In this document: positions 1 to 12,009 of the stretch, piece after piece
How the letters are laid out: every line of letters begins with the position of its first letter
How positions within the stretch are numbered: the first letter of the stretch is position 1
Notes under the pieces: model-generated
Seen by the model: only the letters and a program-made list of their open reading frames with translations
The model's database searches: none
Told to the model about the DNA's origin: nothing
Made by a program: the position numbers and the translations under genes
Assembly: GCF_011397635.1 (NCBI RefSeq)
Contig: NC_064769.1
Span: 13,471,207-13,535,206 of the forward strand
DNA length: 64,000 bases
From: Epinephelus fuscoguttatus
Lineage: Eukaryota; Chordata; Actinopteri; Perciformes; Serranidae
Reading direction: 5' to 3'

Positions 1-2680
1 TTTTTAACTGACTAAATGACCTAATAAATACTAAACAGTCACAACAGCATTTGTGGCTGATGACCAGCACGCTTTCTAGACTTTCACTCACAGACTTTTC
101 GATCAAGACGTTCGATATCGTTAATAGTTTCAGCCAATTTCCTACTTGCTTAAATGTAAACTAGAAGTCATTAATGCATTACTGTCATTTGGGTTTTGTG
201 CTTGTGTTTCCCACAAGCAAATGCCAGCTGACAGACCTCTAATTGAAAGTGTAGCTTATTGCTTGCACTGACAGACCCAAAACAACCACATGTATTTGCA
301 CCTGGCAAACCACACAGTTTCAGTTTGATGGTGGTGATGATGTACTGGTGTTCGTGCTACAGAGACACTATCACTGTTGCAGAAGCACAACTTTTACTTA
401 TAAACCAGCACAAATTTTAGTGTTTAAAAATCAGGATCCATGTAACGGATGCCTACTAAAGAAACTGAAACTGCTCCATTTCAACACTTCAACATGGCTA
501 TTGTGAATTGTGAAATGACTCTTCCTGTCCTCACATGCCCTATCTTCATGTGTTTTGTGCTTCCGATTACTCATTTCTTTGAAGCCCCAGCTCTCTCAAG
601 TCAGGAGAAGGACCTATCTTCCTGTTTTCTGTCTATCTCCCCTTTGCCAAGATAGACAGGAAGTGTCACAGGTGACTGTATCTCTTGTCTATCGTCCTGT
701 TTGTCACCAGAGAGCCAAAGATCTGTGTCCCCTCCGTCTTTCAGCACAGTTTCCTCTCCTTATTTCAAGCCTCTGACCTCTGAGAACAAAAAAGTCTCCT
801 AACTTGACCTGACCGCCTCTCTGTTTTGTTGGCATCCAGAGAGCGAACAATTTGGTTTAATGAATAACTCCAGCAGATGGCTGAGATAACCCAAGCTCAT
901 CAGCACTGAAAACTGCATTCTTCCTGCATTTCATACTGTATGGCATCTTTATTACCACTTTATCTGATATATCTGACAGAGATGAAAATGCTTAAAGAAC
1001 ACTGTGAACTCTAGTCCATTTATCACAGTCACACACACACTCAGACTTGCAATGTAAACCATGAGGTAAGTGTTGCAGAGACCTTTAAGTGTGAAAACCT
1101 GCACATCTACCACATCAGACATAGCACAAACCATAAGGCAAAACACTTGTGAGAAAAACATGTTGACAAATCCGGTCATATCTCAGTAGAGATGGAGGCT
1201 GTGACTTTTTTTCTAATCATTTATTTTTGTAGCTCCAAACGTATTTTTTTTATGCTAGGATGCCGCTGCTGTCACACATGTGAGCACATGATCTTTCACT
1301 GACAGGACGCATGATTGTGTTCATCATCTGGAGAAAGTATGACATGATTTTGCAACGTTATTCCTACTTCTTCCTATGTTACTTACTGAATGTATTCAAT
1401 GCATTCTGGGCATCTGGAGTGCTGGGAATAAATGCCCTGTTCTGTACTGAAAAAAAATCAGTAGGATTCATTCTTTATGGACCAAAAAATGTCTTTCCAA
1501 TCCATCCAATAGTTATAGACATATTCCAGCCCCATATTCATTCATGTGTCTGCAGTGTCAGTCTCAGTGGAGGAGGAGATGTTATGGTGTCAGACAGGTG
1601 TCTGACCTTGTTACTATGCAGCCAACAGAAGCCAGCACAATAAACTTAACTTCCTTTAACACCTTCAAAGTGCTCAGTGGCAGTGGAACAACTTCAGACA
1701 ATAGTTACACTTAGCTGATTAAAAAATTTGCATGCTAAAAGTGAACACATTAAAGATGCAAAAGTAGCAATCACATCTTAGTCACATCCATCCCAGTGAA
1801 TCTGTCTGCTGCTGCCAGCAGACAGTTTATGTCAAATTAGTGCTGATTGCCTCGACCGAGGGAGTGAGCTGATTCAAATGATAATAGAGATAGTAGAGGA
1901 AGAGGAGGAGACTTATTGCCAATGACCGAGGCCGGGTTCACTACTCAGGCTCATAAATTCAGTTCAGAGCTTTAATGTCTGAAGACTCATATCTCTCGAC
2001 CTTACAGCTTTCAATGAATTAACCATTGACTCTGGTCATCTCCTGCTGCATTCCACATGCTCATAAAAATGTTGAGAAAAGACGAAATCCCAAATCTGAG
2101 ATATGGGAAACTATAGGGAATAAGGACCTTGTAGGAATGCTGAGCAGTCTAAGTCAGTTTGTGTTCAACTAACCCCTCACCTCTGCTCTCCATCTTTGCA
2201 GCAGACGTAGCAACAAAGAAGTTAGATACATTCCTAAATAAGAGGAACATGCAGTCTATACTCTGGCTGTGTGACAAACCCATTGAATGGGCAGCTCCTA
2301 GTATGTTAAAGAACCATATGAACTTCAAAATGTCCTATGGCTGTTTGCCACATATGGCAAACGTTTTATCATGTGTGATCTCTGCGATGCATTCAATGCA
2401 TTCTGAAGGGGCTCAGATAAACAGCTTCAGCTTGAATCACTCACAGGCAAAACAAAGACAGAGAGAGAGGAGAAACAGAAAGTCTCAAGTCCAGCTGAAA
2501 GGAGCAGTCCATTAATACCGGTAATACAAAAAACTACGTATTTTGATAGCTGATTAATCCTACTTTTTCAATCAGAAGTTTGCAAACAATCTCTCCGTCC
2601 AGCTTCTGAATGTATATTCAGTATAGTGAATATATTTGAATTTTGGACTTTATGTTGGATAAAACAAGTAACTTAATAAT
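1..2680. other. Intergenic, no gene recognised
   Basis: Open frames here are short, lack good splice sites at their ends and resemble no family I know. The stretch around 1800-1960 has a less AT-biased composition, with purine-rich GAGGAAGAGGAGG, and could be conserved non-coding DNA, but conservation cannot be judged from one sequence. If the candidate minus-strand first exon near 5.2 kb is real, this would be its intronic or downstream sequence. Confidence 0.5.
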
Positions 2681-2689
2681 GTTAACATT

Positions 2690-3039
2690 TGGCTTTGCAG
2701 GAAACTGTGATTGCCATTTTTGGGTTTAGGGTTTTAGGGATATTGCGATTATATTGACAGATATTGGGATTGTGATATGACTCGCAATTTTAGTGAGAAA
2801 AGGTAATTTTTGCATTTTATATTTACTGAAAAATACATAAAATGGATGATTATGTGATTTTTGCTGAGGTCTGTACCAAGCAAGCATGTTCCCTTACATC
2901 TGGAATATGATTTGTAGGCCGGGGCGTCTCTTTAGCACCACAATGCTACATTTATGATACTATATTGTGACACTTTTTGCCTTTATCAAAAAAATTGTTG
3001 GTCCTGCAATCTGGATATTGCATTTGGCAATATCTTGAC
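2690..3039 (+). repeat. Dispersed teleost repeat interrupted by a SINE
   Basis: The run containing GGGATATTGCGATTATATTG, then CTGGATATTGCATTTGGCAA, resembles a low-complexity 'gatattgcgat' interspersed repeat common in percomorph genomes (family from memory, name unknown). It stops abruptly at the SINE starting at 3040, which suggests the SINE inserted into it. Confidence 0.45.
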
Positions 3040-3391
3040 ATCACGGTGGTGTAGTGGTTAGCACTGTTGCCTCACAGCGAGAGGGTTCGCTGGCCAGCTT
3101 GGGCACTTCTGTGTGAAGTTTGTATGTTCTCATTCCCATGTCAGCGTAGGTTTTCTTCAGGGTCTCCAGCTTCCTCCCACAGTCCAAAGACGTGCAGGTT
3201 AGGTTACCTGGTTAATTTAAAGTGCCCGTAGGTGTGAATGTGAACATGAGTGGTTGTCTGTCTCTATGTGTCAGCCCTGTGGGGACCTGTCTAGTGTACC
3301 CCGCCTCTCGCCCAGTGTCAGCTGGGATAGGCTCCAGCTTCTCTGGTGACCCTTTCGAGGATGAGCAGTTACCAACAATAGATGGATGGAA
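3040..3391 (+). mobile_element. tRNA-derived SINE, copy 1
   Basis: It begins ACGGTGGTGTAGTGGTTAGC, an A-box-like tRNA head, continues through CTTCCTCCCACAGTCCAAAG and CAGCTGGGATAGGCTCCAGC, and ends in a GATGGATGGA tail. The same consensus recurs, less diverged, at 39774-40142 on the same strand. The B-box is damaged in this copy (no clean GGTTCGATCC), so it is an old insertion. ORFs on both strands here are repeat shadows. Confidence 0.8.
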
Positions 3392-4890
3392 GGAAATCAT
3401 TCATTGATTAATGAAGGAAATAATCTGCAGATTAATGTATGATGAAATTACACATACTTGCAGCCTAAATTGACAATAACACTGATAAGCAATAAACTGT
3501 TAAAGTCATTTATCAAGCAGCTTATCTTCCTCTTTCCTCTTCTAAATCACTGTAAATGAAATATTTTTTAATGTTCCCAAGAGCCCAAGATTATGATTTT
3601 GAATTGCCCTTTTTATCTGACATCATCTTGAGTTCTGACGAGATGTGAAGGGTTTTTTTTTCTACGCTTCTTCCTGACATTTAGTTAGTAAAAACATGAA
3701 TTAACTGGCAAAACAAAACAGATTTATGAAAATAATCATTAGTTGCATCCCTACAGTAGTCTCAAGCCTAGATGTTCATGCTGTTCACGTCCTTAGTAAG
3801 CTCGGTCACTCCGGTCTGACACATATTGATTGAAGCCAGATGCCCCTCTCCTCCTCTGCAGTGCCAAACTCAAACCACCTGTAGCCCCATCTCCGTTAGG
3901 AATTTATACAGATTAAATGCTGCCACTACAATAACCACATGTGGGCCTCTGAGGCAGCTCCGATAGCACAACACGGGATTTCCCTGTATGGACTCAAAAC
4001 AGATAGCTTCTACCCCTGTGTAACCCAACTAAAGCCATACTCCAACGGCTCAGACTCAGCACCAGCAGGAGTGTGTGGGATTGGACATGAGAGTAAACCT
4101 GACTTTCTTGATGTGATGGTAATGATTGAGCTTCTGCTGATCCCTCACACACACACACAATCCTCATCTCTAACTCAATTCTCTAATGAGCATCACAAGC
4201 CAGCATCACATGTAAGCGTAGGAATCTGGTAATTAAAGAGAGACATTCACTGTTTACTTTGCTCTCTTCTTCTTTTTTCTACTTTTCTTTTTTTTTCTCT
4301 CCTTCAAACTCAGAGGGACTGATCTTTCGCTCAACTTTGCAGGGGCTTTCCATCATGTTTGAACTACTTGGTACATGACCTAGAAGTTAAGTCACTGCTG
4401 CTGCTCTGGAGCTGAACTTGAGAGCACAGCACCACCAGTGGGACCCTATAATACCAACACAGATATCCATTAGAGCCTCGCTGCCTCTTAAGGCCGGTGT
4501 TAATACAATACGTATCTCACTTTTCATCTCCTTCAAATTAAAATCTAATTGTCATGTTTTGTTAAAATCAGCCCTCGTTGTATTCATCCAATGATGTGTG
4601 CAGGGGGTTGGTTTGTCATAGGATCTTACACAATTTCACGACTAATGCTTTTCAGATACTCAGATTCTGCAGAAACACGACAAAACTACATATCATAGCA
4701 GAAATGTTTCCTCAGACGCAACAATACTTACTTGGAAGTCCTGGCACTGGAGCGTAAACACTAGGCATGCGCGTCATTCAATTAAAGCACCATACAGTAG
4801 TTTGACTGACTGTAATGTCTCGATTATATGAGGCAATGCCATGCTTCTAATATCATGCTGCTGCACGTAGAAACAATTAAGTGCTGTGTG
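3392..4890. other. Intergenic, no gene recognised
   Basis: AT-rich sequence with a short CA run near 4147. A 97-codon ORF at 3939-4232 has no recognisable domain and unremarkable composition. Nothing else can be supported. Confidence 0.45.
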
Positions 4891-5195
4891 GTTTCCCTCA
4901 GTCAGAATAAATGACATCTGGGCAATACGGACGGAAAGTATTTAGGGGCAGTTTACGAGGACACCGCGGTGCCACCACCTTTTAATGGGCTCGCAGGCGA
5001 TGTGAGTGACACACCTAATGGATGCTTTTAGTCGCTCAGTCTTCAATTATGCAGGCTGCCATGATCTAAGCCGCTGTCCAGCGTGTGCGTAAAAGATGCG
5101 CTGGAGACCCTGACGCGGTAAAAAAGGCGGCTGTCACTCATTGTTTCATCTGATAATCAGCACAAACGCACAGTTCCTTATAAGTTTTTACTCAC

Positions 5196-5241
5196 CAACA
5201 ACTGCCGCTGTTGTCAAAGTGAAATGACTTAACCCGAGCAT
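5196..5241 (-). CDS. Candidate first coding exon, signal-peptide-like (partial)
   Basis: On the minus strand an ATG with G at -3 opens 15 codons plus one base, reading MLGLSHFTLTTAAVV, followed directly by the strong donor GTGAGT. The hydrophobic, small-residue-rich start resembles the beginning of a secretory signal peptide. A short upstream ORF beginning MPCGLLLAI is also present further 5'. Downstream exons would lie between here and the left edge but none was identified, so the gene cannot be named. It could be a chance ORF next to a chance donor in a CpG-rich block. Confidence 0.25.
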
Positions 5242-5495
5242 CCCGGCGCGCTGTAGATGTCCTGTAGCTTCAGTTATTCCGCGGACTTTTCACCACTCTC
5301 TCAGATAAACAAGAGATCCCCAGAGAAGTCAGATCACTAAATGGCCAACAACAGTCCACAAGGCATTTCCTGTGCTGCAGCATCCACAGTTTAACTGTCT
5401 GAAGTCCTAGTTCAAACTGACTCCACCACCCGGGATGAGCTCTGTTCCATTGCGTGTGTCGCGTCTGCTGAGCAGAGTAGGACAGACAGAATCAG

Positions 5496-5540
5496 GGAGG
5501 AGGAGGAGGAGGAGGAGAAGGAGGAGGAGGAGGAGGAAGG
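5496..5540 (+). repeat. (GGA)n purine microsatellite
   Basis: A run of GGAGGAGGA interrupted by one GAAG. The arginine-run ORF across it is an artefact of this repeat. Confidence 0.9.
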
Positions 5541-6039
5541 CGGGTGGGAGCGTTGTAAGGAGTTCACTCATTACACAGGACCTTATAAGCTACATTGGTG
5601 GGGGCTCGGTCTGCCAGTCCATGGGAAAATCTTAGCAGTCAGCGCAGTGTTGTCTGGAGACCGGAATACACACTGTCAGACATGAAACAATTCGACCAGA
5701 GTACAGGATTCCGCCTGAGACAGCTGATCCTTCATCTTAATAACTGTAAACTTAGATTTATTGCAATAGCATTAAAGACACATTATCGTCGCATGTATTA
5801 AAGAATGCTATGGAGTGAAAAAGGCCCAAGACATTGTACGCGTCTGTAAAACCACATTACATTTGTACATTTCATACCTATCATATAAATGTCTAATATC
5901 AAAGTGATGTAGTTCTGATTACATTTATATTAGCTGACTTTGTCACTGAGACGTGGAGGATGTGGATGGTGCATGGCCACCTGCCAAGCAGCAGGCAATT
6001 GCAGTATCTGTTCTAGATCACCAAACAATATATCCAGTT

Positions 6040-7045
6040 ATACTGCTTTTTAGCAAGACATCAGCTGCATTTCCAGCAGTGATTGGGCCACCAAAGTGGG
6101 TGTTTTTCAACAAGATATCAGCAGCAGTTGTGCCACCAAAACAGTGTGTTTTTTTGTGACATTAGAGTAATGTCCAGCAGCTTGTGCCACCAAACTGGGT
6201 GTTTTTTTGGGAGATGTCAGTGACATTTCCAGCTGTGATTGTACCACCAAAGTGGGCTGCTTTTTAGCAAGACATCAGCTGCATTTCCAGTATCAATTTC
6301 ACCACCAAAAGTGTGTGTCTTTAGCAAGACAGTAGCAGCATTTCCAGCAGGAATTGTGCCATCAAAACAGGGTGGGGTTTTTTGCAAGACATCAGCGTAA
6401 TTTCCAGCAGCTTGTACCACCAACCTGGGTGTGTTTTAGCGAGACATTGGCAGCACTTCCAGCAGTAGCTGTGCCACCACAATGATGTTTTTTTGTGAGA
6501 CATCAGCATAATTTACAGCCGTGATTGTGCCACCAAAGTGAGCTGCTTCTTAGCAAGACATGAGCTGCATTTCCAGTGGCAATTATGCCAGCAAAACAGA
6601 GTGTTTTTAGCAAGAGAGCAGCAGCATTTCCAGCAGTAACTGTGCCACAAATGACAGGGTGTTTCTTTGCCAGACATCAGTGTAACTTCCAACAGCTTGC
6701 ACCACCAAACTGGGTGTTTTTTAGCGAGACAAAGGCAGCATTTCCAGTTGTGTTTGTGCTACCAAAAGTGGGTAGTTTTAGTAAGACAGCAGCAGCAATT
6801 CCAGTGGCAGTTGTGCAACCAAAAAAGTTTTTTTAGCAAGACATCATCTGCATTTCCAGCTGCGATTTCACCACCAAAGTGGGTGTTTTTATCAAGACTG
6901 CAGCAGCAATTCCAGCAGTATATGTGCCACCAAAACAGGGTTGGATTTTTTGAGAGACATCAGCATCATTTCTAGCAGTGATTGTGCCACCGAAGTGAGT
7001 TGCTTTTTACAGAGACAGCTGCAGCATTCCCAGCCATTACTGTGG
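6040..7045 (+). repeat. Degenerate ~57-bp minisatellite, about 17 units
   Basis: Each unit follows the pattern AGCAAGACATCAGC, CATTTCCAGCAG, TGATTGTGCCACCAAA, GTGGGTGTTTTT. The TTCCAG core recurs at about 6069, 6226, 6283, 6342, 6400, 6457, 6571, 6627, 6743, 6800, 6853 and 6910, spaced 53-60 bp. There is higher-order structure: the variant AGCAGCTTG...CACCAAACTGGG occurs near 6176, 6405 and 6691, and CTGCTTTTTAGCAAGACAT near 6045, 6256 and 6541, i.e. blocks of four to five units. A 57-bp unit is 19 codons, which explains the overlapping ORFs on both strands. No spacer/repeat alternation of CRISPR type. Confidence 0.9.
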
Positions 7046-7119
7046 CTGTGCACTGTGGTAACCATAACCAAGTGTTTTGTTTCTTTGGGTTTTTTTGCCT
7101 GAACGTAACCACACATTGA

Positions 7120-7800
7120 CCACTACATTGCTGAAACAAAAAGACACGTAAAGTTTTGACATATGTGTTACATAATACTGTACAAATGTTAAATATCCAT
7201 GGTACAAAACCAACATTTATTCTGATGAATGGGTTGGTGCATCATAATTCTGGACAGTTTTGCCAGGTTTTGTGTGTGAAAATAAGTTTTATGTGAAGGA
7301 AAAGTTGTTTTTTCCTTTAATTATAAACACATATTTGTAATCAAAATCATTTTAACTGAATAACAAAACTGAAAACCTAAGAATGCTGGTGAACAAACTC
7401 AAAGAACTGCAGAGCAGATTGTTAACACTGTTGGCTTTACTCTCCAATAACAGTAATAAACTTTCTCTTATATCCCTCGGGCACTCAATCTTCCATATCA
7501 TTTCCCAGAGGTCCACTCTTATTTACCAGCTGTGGTTTTGTGTTGAAAGTTAGGTCTGCTATACTGTATTATAAAGAAGTTTAAAGCCATACCATCTGTG
7601 TTAGTAGCACCTGAAAGATGTTTTTCACCTGCCAGTATAATTACCTAATCCAAATTATTTCCCATTACCATATACTTTGCAGTATGCACAATACTGTATA
7701 TACAGTAGGCTACAGTTTGAAATGCACAACAGGGTATAATTTCTAATGTGTTATACTTGTAAGTGTAAAAATTAAAAAAGGAGTAAATGTAAATACCGTG
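7120..7800. other. AT-rich intergenic sequence, nothing recognised
   Basis: No ORF, splice pattern or repeat structure of note was seen between the minisatellite and the candidate exon at 7829. Confidence 0.5.
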
Positions 7801-7828
7801 TTTATTTAAATTAAGGTAGAAGACTTGG

Positions 7829-8038
7829 TTAATGTCTCAACATTTGATTTTTTAACATATAACAGTATGTAATAGCATTATCTGATTTGACTTTTTCTGA
7901 TGCCTGTGATGCCCTCTGGTATCTTGCAGCATCTTGTAGCTGTTGTAAGAAGTCAGAACAATATCCAGTAGATTTCGGAGCAGACTCTCTGCTGCCAACG
8001 TGGGCAGAATTAACCCCAGCCGCAACAAACTCAGTCAT
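7829..8038 (-). CDS. Candidate small ORF or terminal exon, 69 codons, unknown
   Basis: The minus-strand frame starts MTEFVAAGVNSAHVGSRESA and ends LKNQMLRH. It is less AT-biased than its flanks and has a non-random look (SDFLQQLQDAARYQRASQ could be helical). An AATAAA on the same strand lies only about 23 bases past the stop (7801-7806). Just upstream are a plausible branch point and acceptor (TTGACTTAAC...CATTACAG) ending one base before the ATG, and an X-box-like motif at 8071-8083. It may be a terminal exon, a tiny single-exon gene, a retrocopy fragment or chance. No family was recognised and no partner exon found. Confidence 0.25.
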   Translation of the reverse strand: MTEFVAAGVNSAHVGSRESAPKSTGYCSDFLQQLQDAARYQRASQASEKVKSDNAITYCYMLKNQMLRH

Positions 8039-8049
8039 TCTGTAATGTT

Positions 8050-11000
8050 GTTAAGTCAATTATTGGCATCGTTACCGGGCAACAAAACAAATATCAAAAT
8101 CAGGTTTTTTTTTAGGATGAAAAAAACCAAATGTGAGTGATTTGTTCCACTACTTGTCTTTAGCAGTAGCGCAGTTCAGTGCTGGAATGAACAAGCCATT
8201 CAGGCCCACTAATTCAGCCCCTGATGATTTACATCGCCACATAAAGTGCAGGGTTACACATAGTCTGAAAAGTGGTGCCAATTCCAGACACACACAGCTG
8301 GAGAGGACACAAAAATCCCTCTAAGATTATCACAGGATTACTATAGGAAGGGTGGCCGACAAAATTAGTTCAGAGGGGGCCAGAGCTCCCTGATTACTAT
8401 CAACACAAGTGCAGTGTTACCCCATAATGTAAAAAACAGTGCTAGGAGGTTCACTTAAAGATAATATCCTGCAGTACTTTCACAGTCCTCTCAATCATCC
8501 TGTAATAGAGCTGTGAAATTATCTGAAGCTTAGCAATTTTGCACTAGTATGGTGTTATTAGAAACATCTTGAAGTAGTTCACGGGTAGAACCTACAAATC
8601 CTCTGATGACAGGTTTACAGCACATCAAACTACTGAGGAGAAACCTCCTAGTGGTTATTACAAGTATGGAAACCATATCTTAACACCGTAGCATTCAGCA
8701 GTATTTACCTTGCAAATATCTGCTGACATCCTAGCAACCACTGGTAACCAGTAGCCGACCATTTTAGGAGAACTTTGCAGAATTTCTACAACAGCGACCA
8801 TTACAACCCCCAACTACAACCCCAACTCTTTAAAAGGTGATGGACACAGATATTTCAGTGCTTCTTGTTATCTTTTTCTGTTCTCTTTGGGGTGTTGTAT
8901 AACTCTTGATCATCACTGATTTAAGTTCCGGTTATTACTTTATTGTTTTCTGAATATACCCACATGGTTGCCATGTGCTGTATCTGATGGCTTTTGCAGA
9001 CATTCTGAGATATTTATAGATATAATGTGATGTATAGTTAGTGCTGTTTTGTGTCATGTACGCAATGGATAAAAAAGGAAGTCCTTCACATTAGGTGACA
9101 ACATGCAGCATTTGCTCATGCCTTCTTGAACGATACAGTGTTTTCTAATCACCCAGACAACGCCATTTCTCTGTGCCTTCAAAAATGGTTACTAATCTGT
9201 GTAGGAAAAATACATCTGTTTTATAACGTGACAACACTATGGTTAAGGTTTGGGTTGGATTTAGACACCAAACGACTTGGTTATATTTAGGGAAAGATCA
9301 TGGTTTGAGTGAAAATGACTACTTTGTTAATGTTAGGGGACCGTCTGCGTCACGGATACAATAATGAACATGTGGAACAATTGTAGTCATGCTTTTAAAA
9401 AGAAAAACAATGTCGCCTGTCAGTTGGAAAGAAGAAACAAACAGCGGTCTCTCATGTTAAAGTTCCATGTTTTGTTAACCCATCCTCCTTTCTACAGATG
9501 CTGTCGCTCAATATATAATTTCAGAGCTCCTAAACCTTCTGGAACATCAAATTCAAGGACTTTCCATGGCCAAATACATCAAATTCACAAATTCAAGGAA
9601 CAAACATGGCATGGTTGAAGACACAGATTCACTTATCATTGCTTTCTCACCTCTGCCTAACCTGCATCATTCGACTTCAATCATTGTCGAGGCAGCGTGG
9701 CACAATGACACAACTGCAGAATGTAGCCAATTTACTCTTTATTTAAAAGAATATCAAACTAACTTCAAATGCCATTCTTTTACAAAATACATAAATTCAA
9801 GCACTGTCTACTTCTATTTTCAAAAACCTTTAATTTTGTTTTTCCCCCCCTAAAATTCACAAACTGTCAAGGATTTCAAGGGATCATAGGAACCCCATTA
9901 TGGTCTGTTAAACGATTTTGGAAATATTCACATGTCGTTCTAGGAAACTTGCTCTAAAACAACTGTTTCTGTCATTCTTCTTGAGAGGGCAGTCTTGTAA
10001 AACGTAAGTGACTGTGGAAGCAAAGAACAGCATGCCGATCTGCCTTGAAACTCCCTTTCAGCCACAATTTAATCACCATCTACTGCTGTACACGTCTGCT
10101 GTAACACCCTGGCGATCACTTAGCAACCAACCACCATCTACAAACTACAATTACCGAGATTTCCTTGAGCACACTCACTGCTTGTGTCTCATATTAGTGT
10201 CTGCTTTTTTTGTTTTCCTTGTATTAAATGTGCTTCTCAGCCTTTGTTTATATTATGTTGCTTTTTACCCTGCAATTGGTTTTGTACTGGTTACATGAAA
10301 CGTCAGACAATCGTTACTAGACCCATGTATGTTTGTGTCACTACAAACACAAACTCAAACACACACACATGCATGCGTGTATCCATTATATAACTAAATA
10401 GCACCACCATCATTATCCTTCTCCGGTTCCGTGTGTATAAATATTGTGAATGTCATATATACAAAGAACTACAAACATGAAGATCATTTCATCAGCTAGC
10501 AAGCAGAATGAGTTATTTACTCTACATACAGTATATCATGTTGTAACCTTCCTCATTATAGAACTATGTACACTATAAATGTACACAAAGACACATATCT
10601 GTATCAGACAGGAACACCATGTGAATGAGACAGTTTACAGGAGTCCTTCCTGTCTTCAGCCCTGCAGATATCTGACTACTGAGACTCAGGAAGACTCTGA
10701 TTAGTTTCCATGTATTTCCTCACTACGACATACCCTTCCCACCCACCTCTCCCCCCCTTCCTCATCCTCTTCTACACCTCGGCCCGCTCACATACTTTTA
10801 ACAATGTATAGAGTGTGGAAATGGTACTCTATGTTTTCATTTTTGACTTCAACACAGTCCCCCCCCCCCCTTCCTCTGTTCCCTGTCTTTCATCTTGACA
10901 TACCGTATTCCTCTATTAGCCATGGAAGTCTATTCTAATGTGTTTTGCTTTTCTCTACCCCTTTAACTGTCTGTATACATGCAGACAGGAAGAGAGCATT

Positions 11001-11690
11001 AAGAGCATACAAGATACCGCGCTCTCAGGGTCCCTAATGAACAGAATACTCTGAAAAACACTCATACTCTCCATCATCCAATCACGTAGCTTTTCTGAGT
11101 TGCTTTCTGTGGTGTAAGGCACTATGGTAATGAAGACTAACAGTGTATCCTAGGCCCAGTAAATCCCTTTAAGTGAAGGAAATTAGTTTGGTTCATACAG
11201 TCTGTCAGACAATATTTATTTGCAGACCGAGACAATCATTGGGTAATGCTAAAGCCAAGCTGTAGACCCTCTCTGGACAATAACAGCCCCCCTCCTCCCC
11301 AGTGAAAGCTATTTACAGTTAGCATCTAAGGAATCTGTAATGTTCACAAGAGGATGGTGATTGTCAGTGCAGAGGTAAGTGACAGCTCGCAGTAAACATA
11401 TACTATGTATGGTGGTCTCTGTTATTGGACTGAATTCTCATTCAATACCTGGAAATATGAGGCTATATTTAACTAAATCTGTGGACTCAAATTAACCCTT
11501 AAGGGGCACTTCAATGATTGACCTCCATATAAAGTCACACAAGAGACTTAAGATTAAAGCTGCATTTATCTATAATATATACTAGCCTTTAGCGTATCAG
11601 CTAATTGTTTCGGTTTAACGACCTGCTACCACACTGTTTTTTGATTCAGTCTCACGGCTCTCATCAACCTCAGCAAGGAACTGTTTTTAA
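8050..11690. other. Intergenic, no gene recognised
   Basis: AT-rich sequence with poly-C runs (about 10858-10870) and short CA/TG tracts near 10350. The ORFs at 9364-9957 and 10008-10393 show no domain, no good splice context and no recognisable similarity. Unrecognised old repeats are likely. Confidence 0.45.
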
Positions 11691-11699
11691 CAACTGTAC

Positions 11700-12000
11700 A
11701 CCTTCCCAAAATCAAACTACAGACTGAGAAAGTTGGCAACTAGCTAGTGAATAGTTGAACATTTAGCAGCTATTAAGACAGGTTTTTCCTAAGGAGATGG
11801 TGGAGACCAAAAACAAAGCTAAAAGAGCATTATTATTCAGCTTACATTGTCAGATTGTCAGAAACATGACTCCAAATGAATGCTACTGATGCTTATGTCT
11901 GCTGGACATGTAAATAGTGTAAGCTGTTTGCTAACATTTGCCATTACAACTTTAAAAGGTGATGTCTATGCTGTGTTTACAGCTTGTATCGTTGCCCCAA
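11700..12000 (+). repeat. Dispersed repeat family R1, copy 1
   Basis: Marked by GGTGGAGACCAAAAACAAAG, GACTCCAAATGAATGCTACT, GTCTGCTGGACATGTAAATA and GTTTGCTAACATTTGCCATT. The same ordered blocks occur inverted at 19455-19720 and direct at 51690-52030, so it is an interspersed repeat. The family is common in percomorph fish (from memory, unnamed). Confidence 0.7.
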
Positions 12001-12009
12001 AGTGACCAA

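Larger units (their letters stand above)
4900..5700 (-). promoter_or_regulatory. CpG-richer block, candidate promoter
   Basis: CpG and GC content rise against the AT-rich surroundings, for example CCCGGCGCGCTG near 5242 and GACACCGCGGTG near 4959. On the minus strand a strong splice donor (G|GTGAGT) sits at 5195 after a short open stretch. Together this suggests a CpG-type promoter and first exon of a gene running left, but no further exon was identified to the window edge. It could also be an isolated enhancer-like CpG patch. Confidence 0.35.

Noticed and set aside
5435-5635. 66-codon ORF with a long arginine run
   Set aside because: Produced by the (GGA)n microsatellite; no conserved sequence on either side.
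5953-7116. Six overlapping ORFs on both strands, or a CRISPR-like array
   Set aside because: All derive from the 57-bp minisatellite. Units are contiguous and degenerate, with no unique spacers, and the genome is vertebrate.
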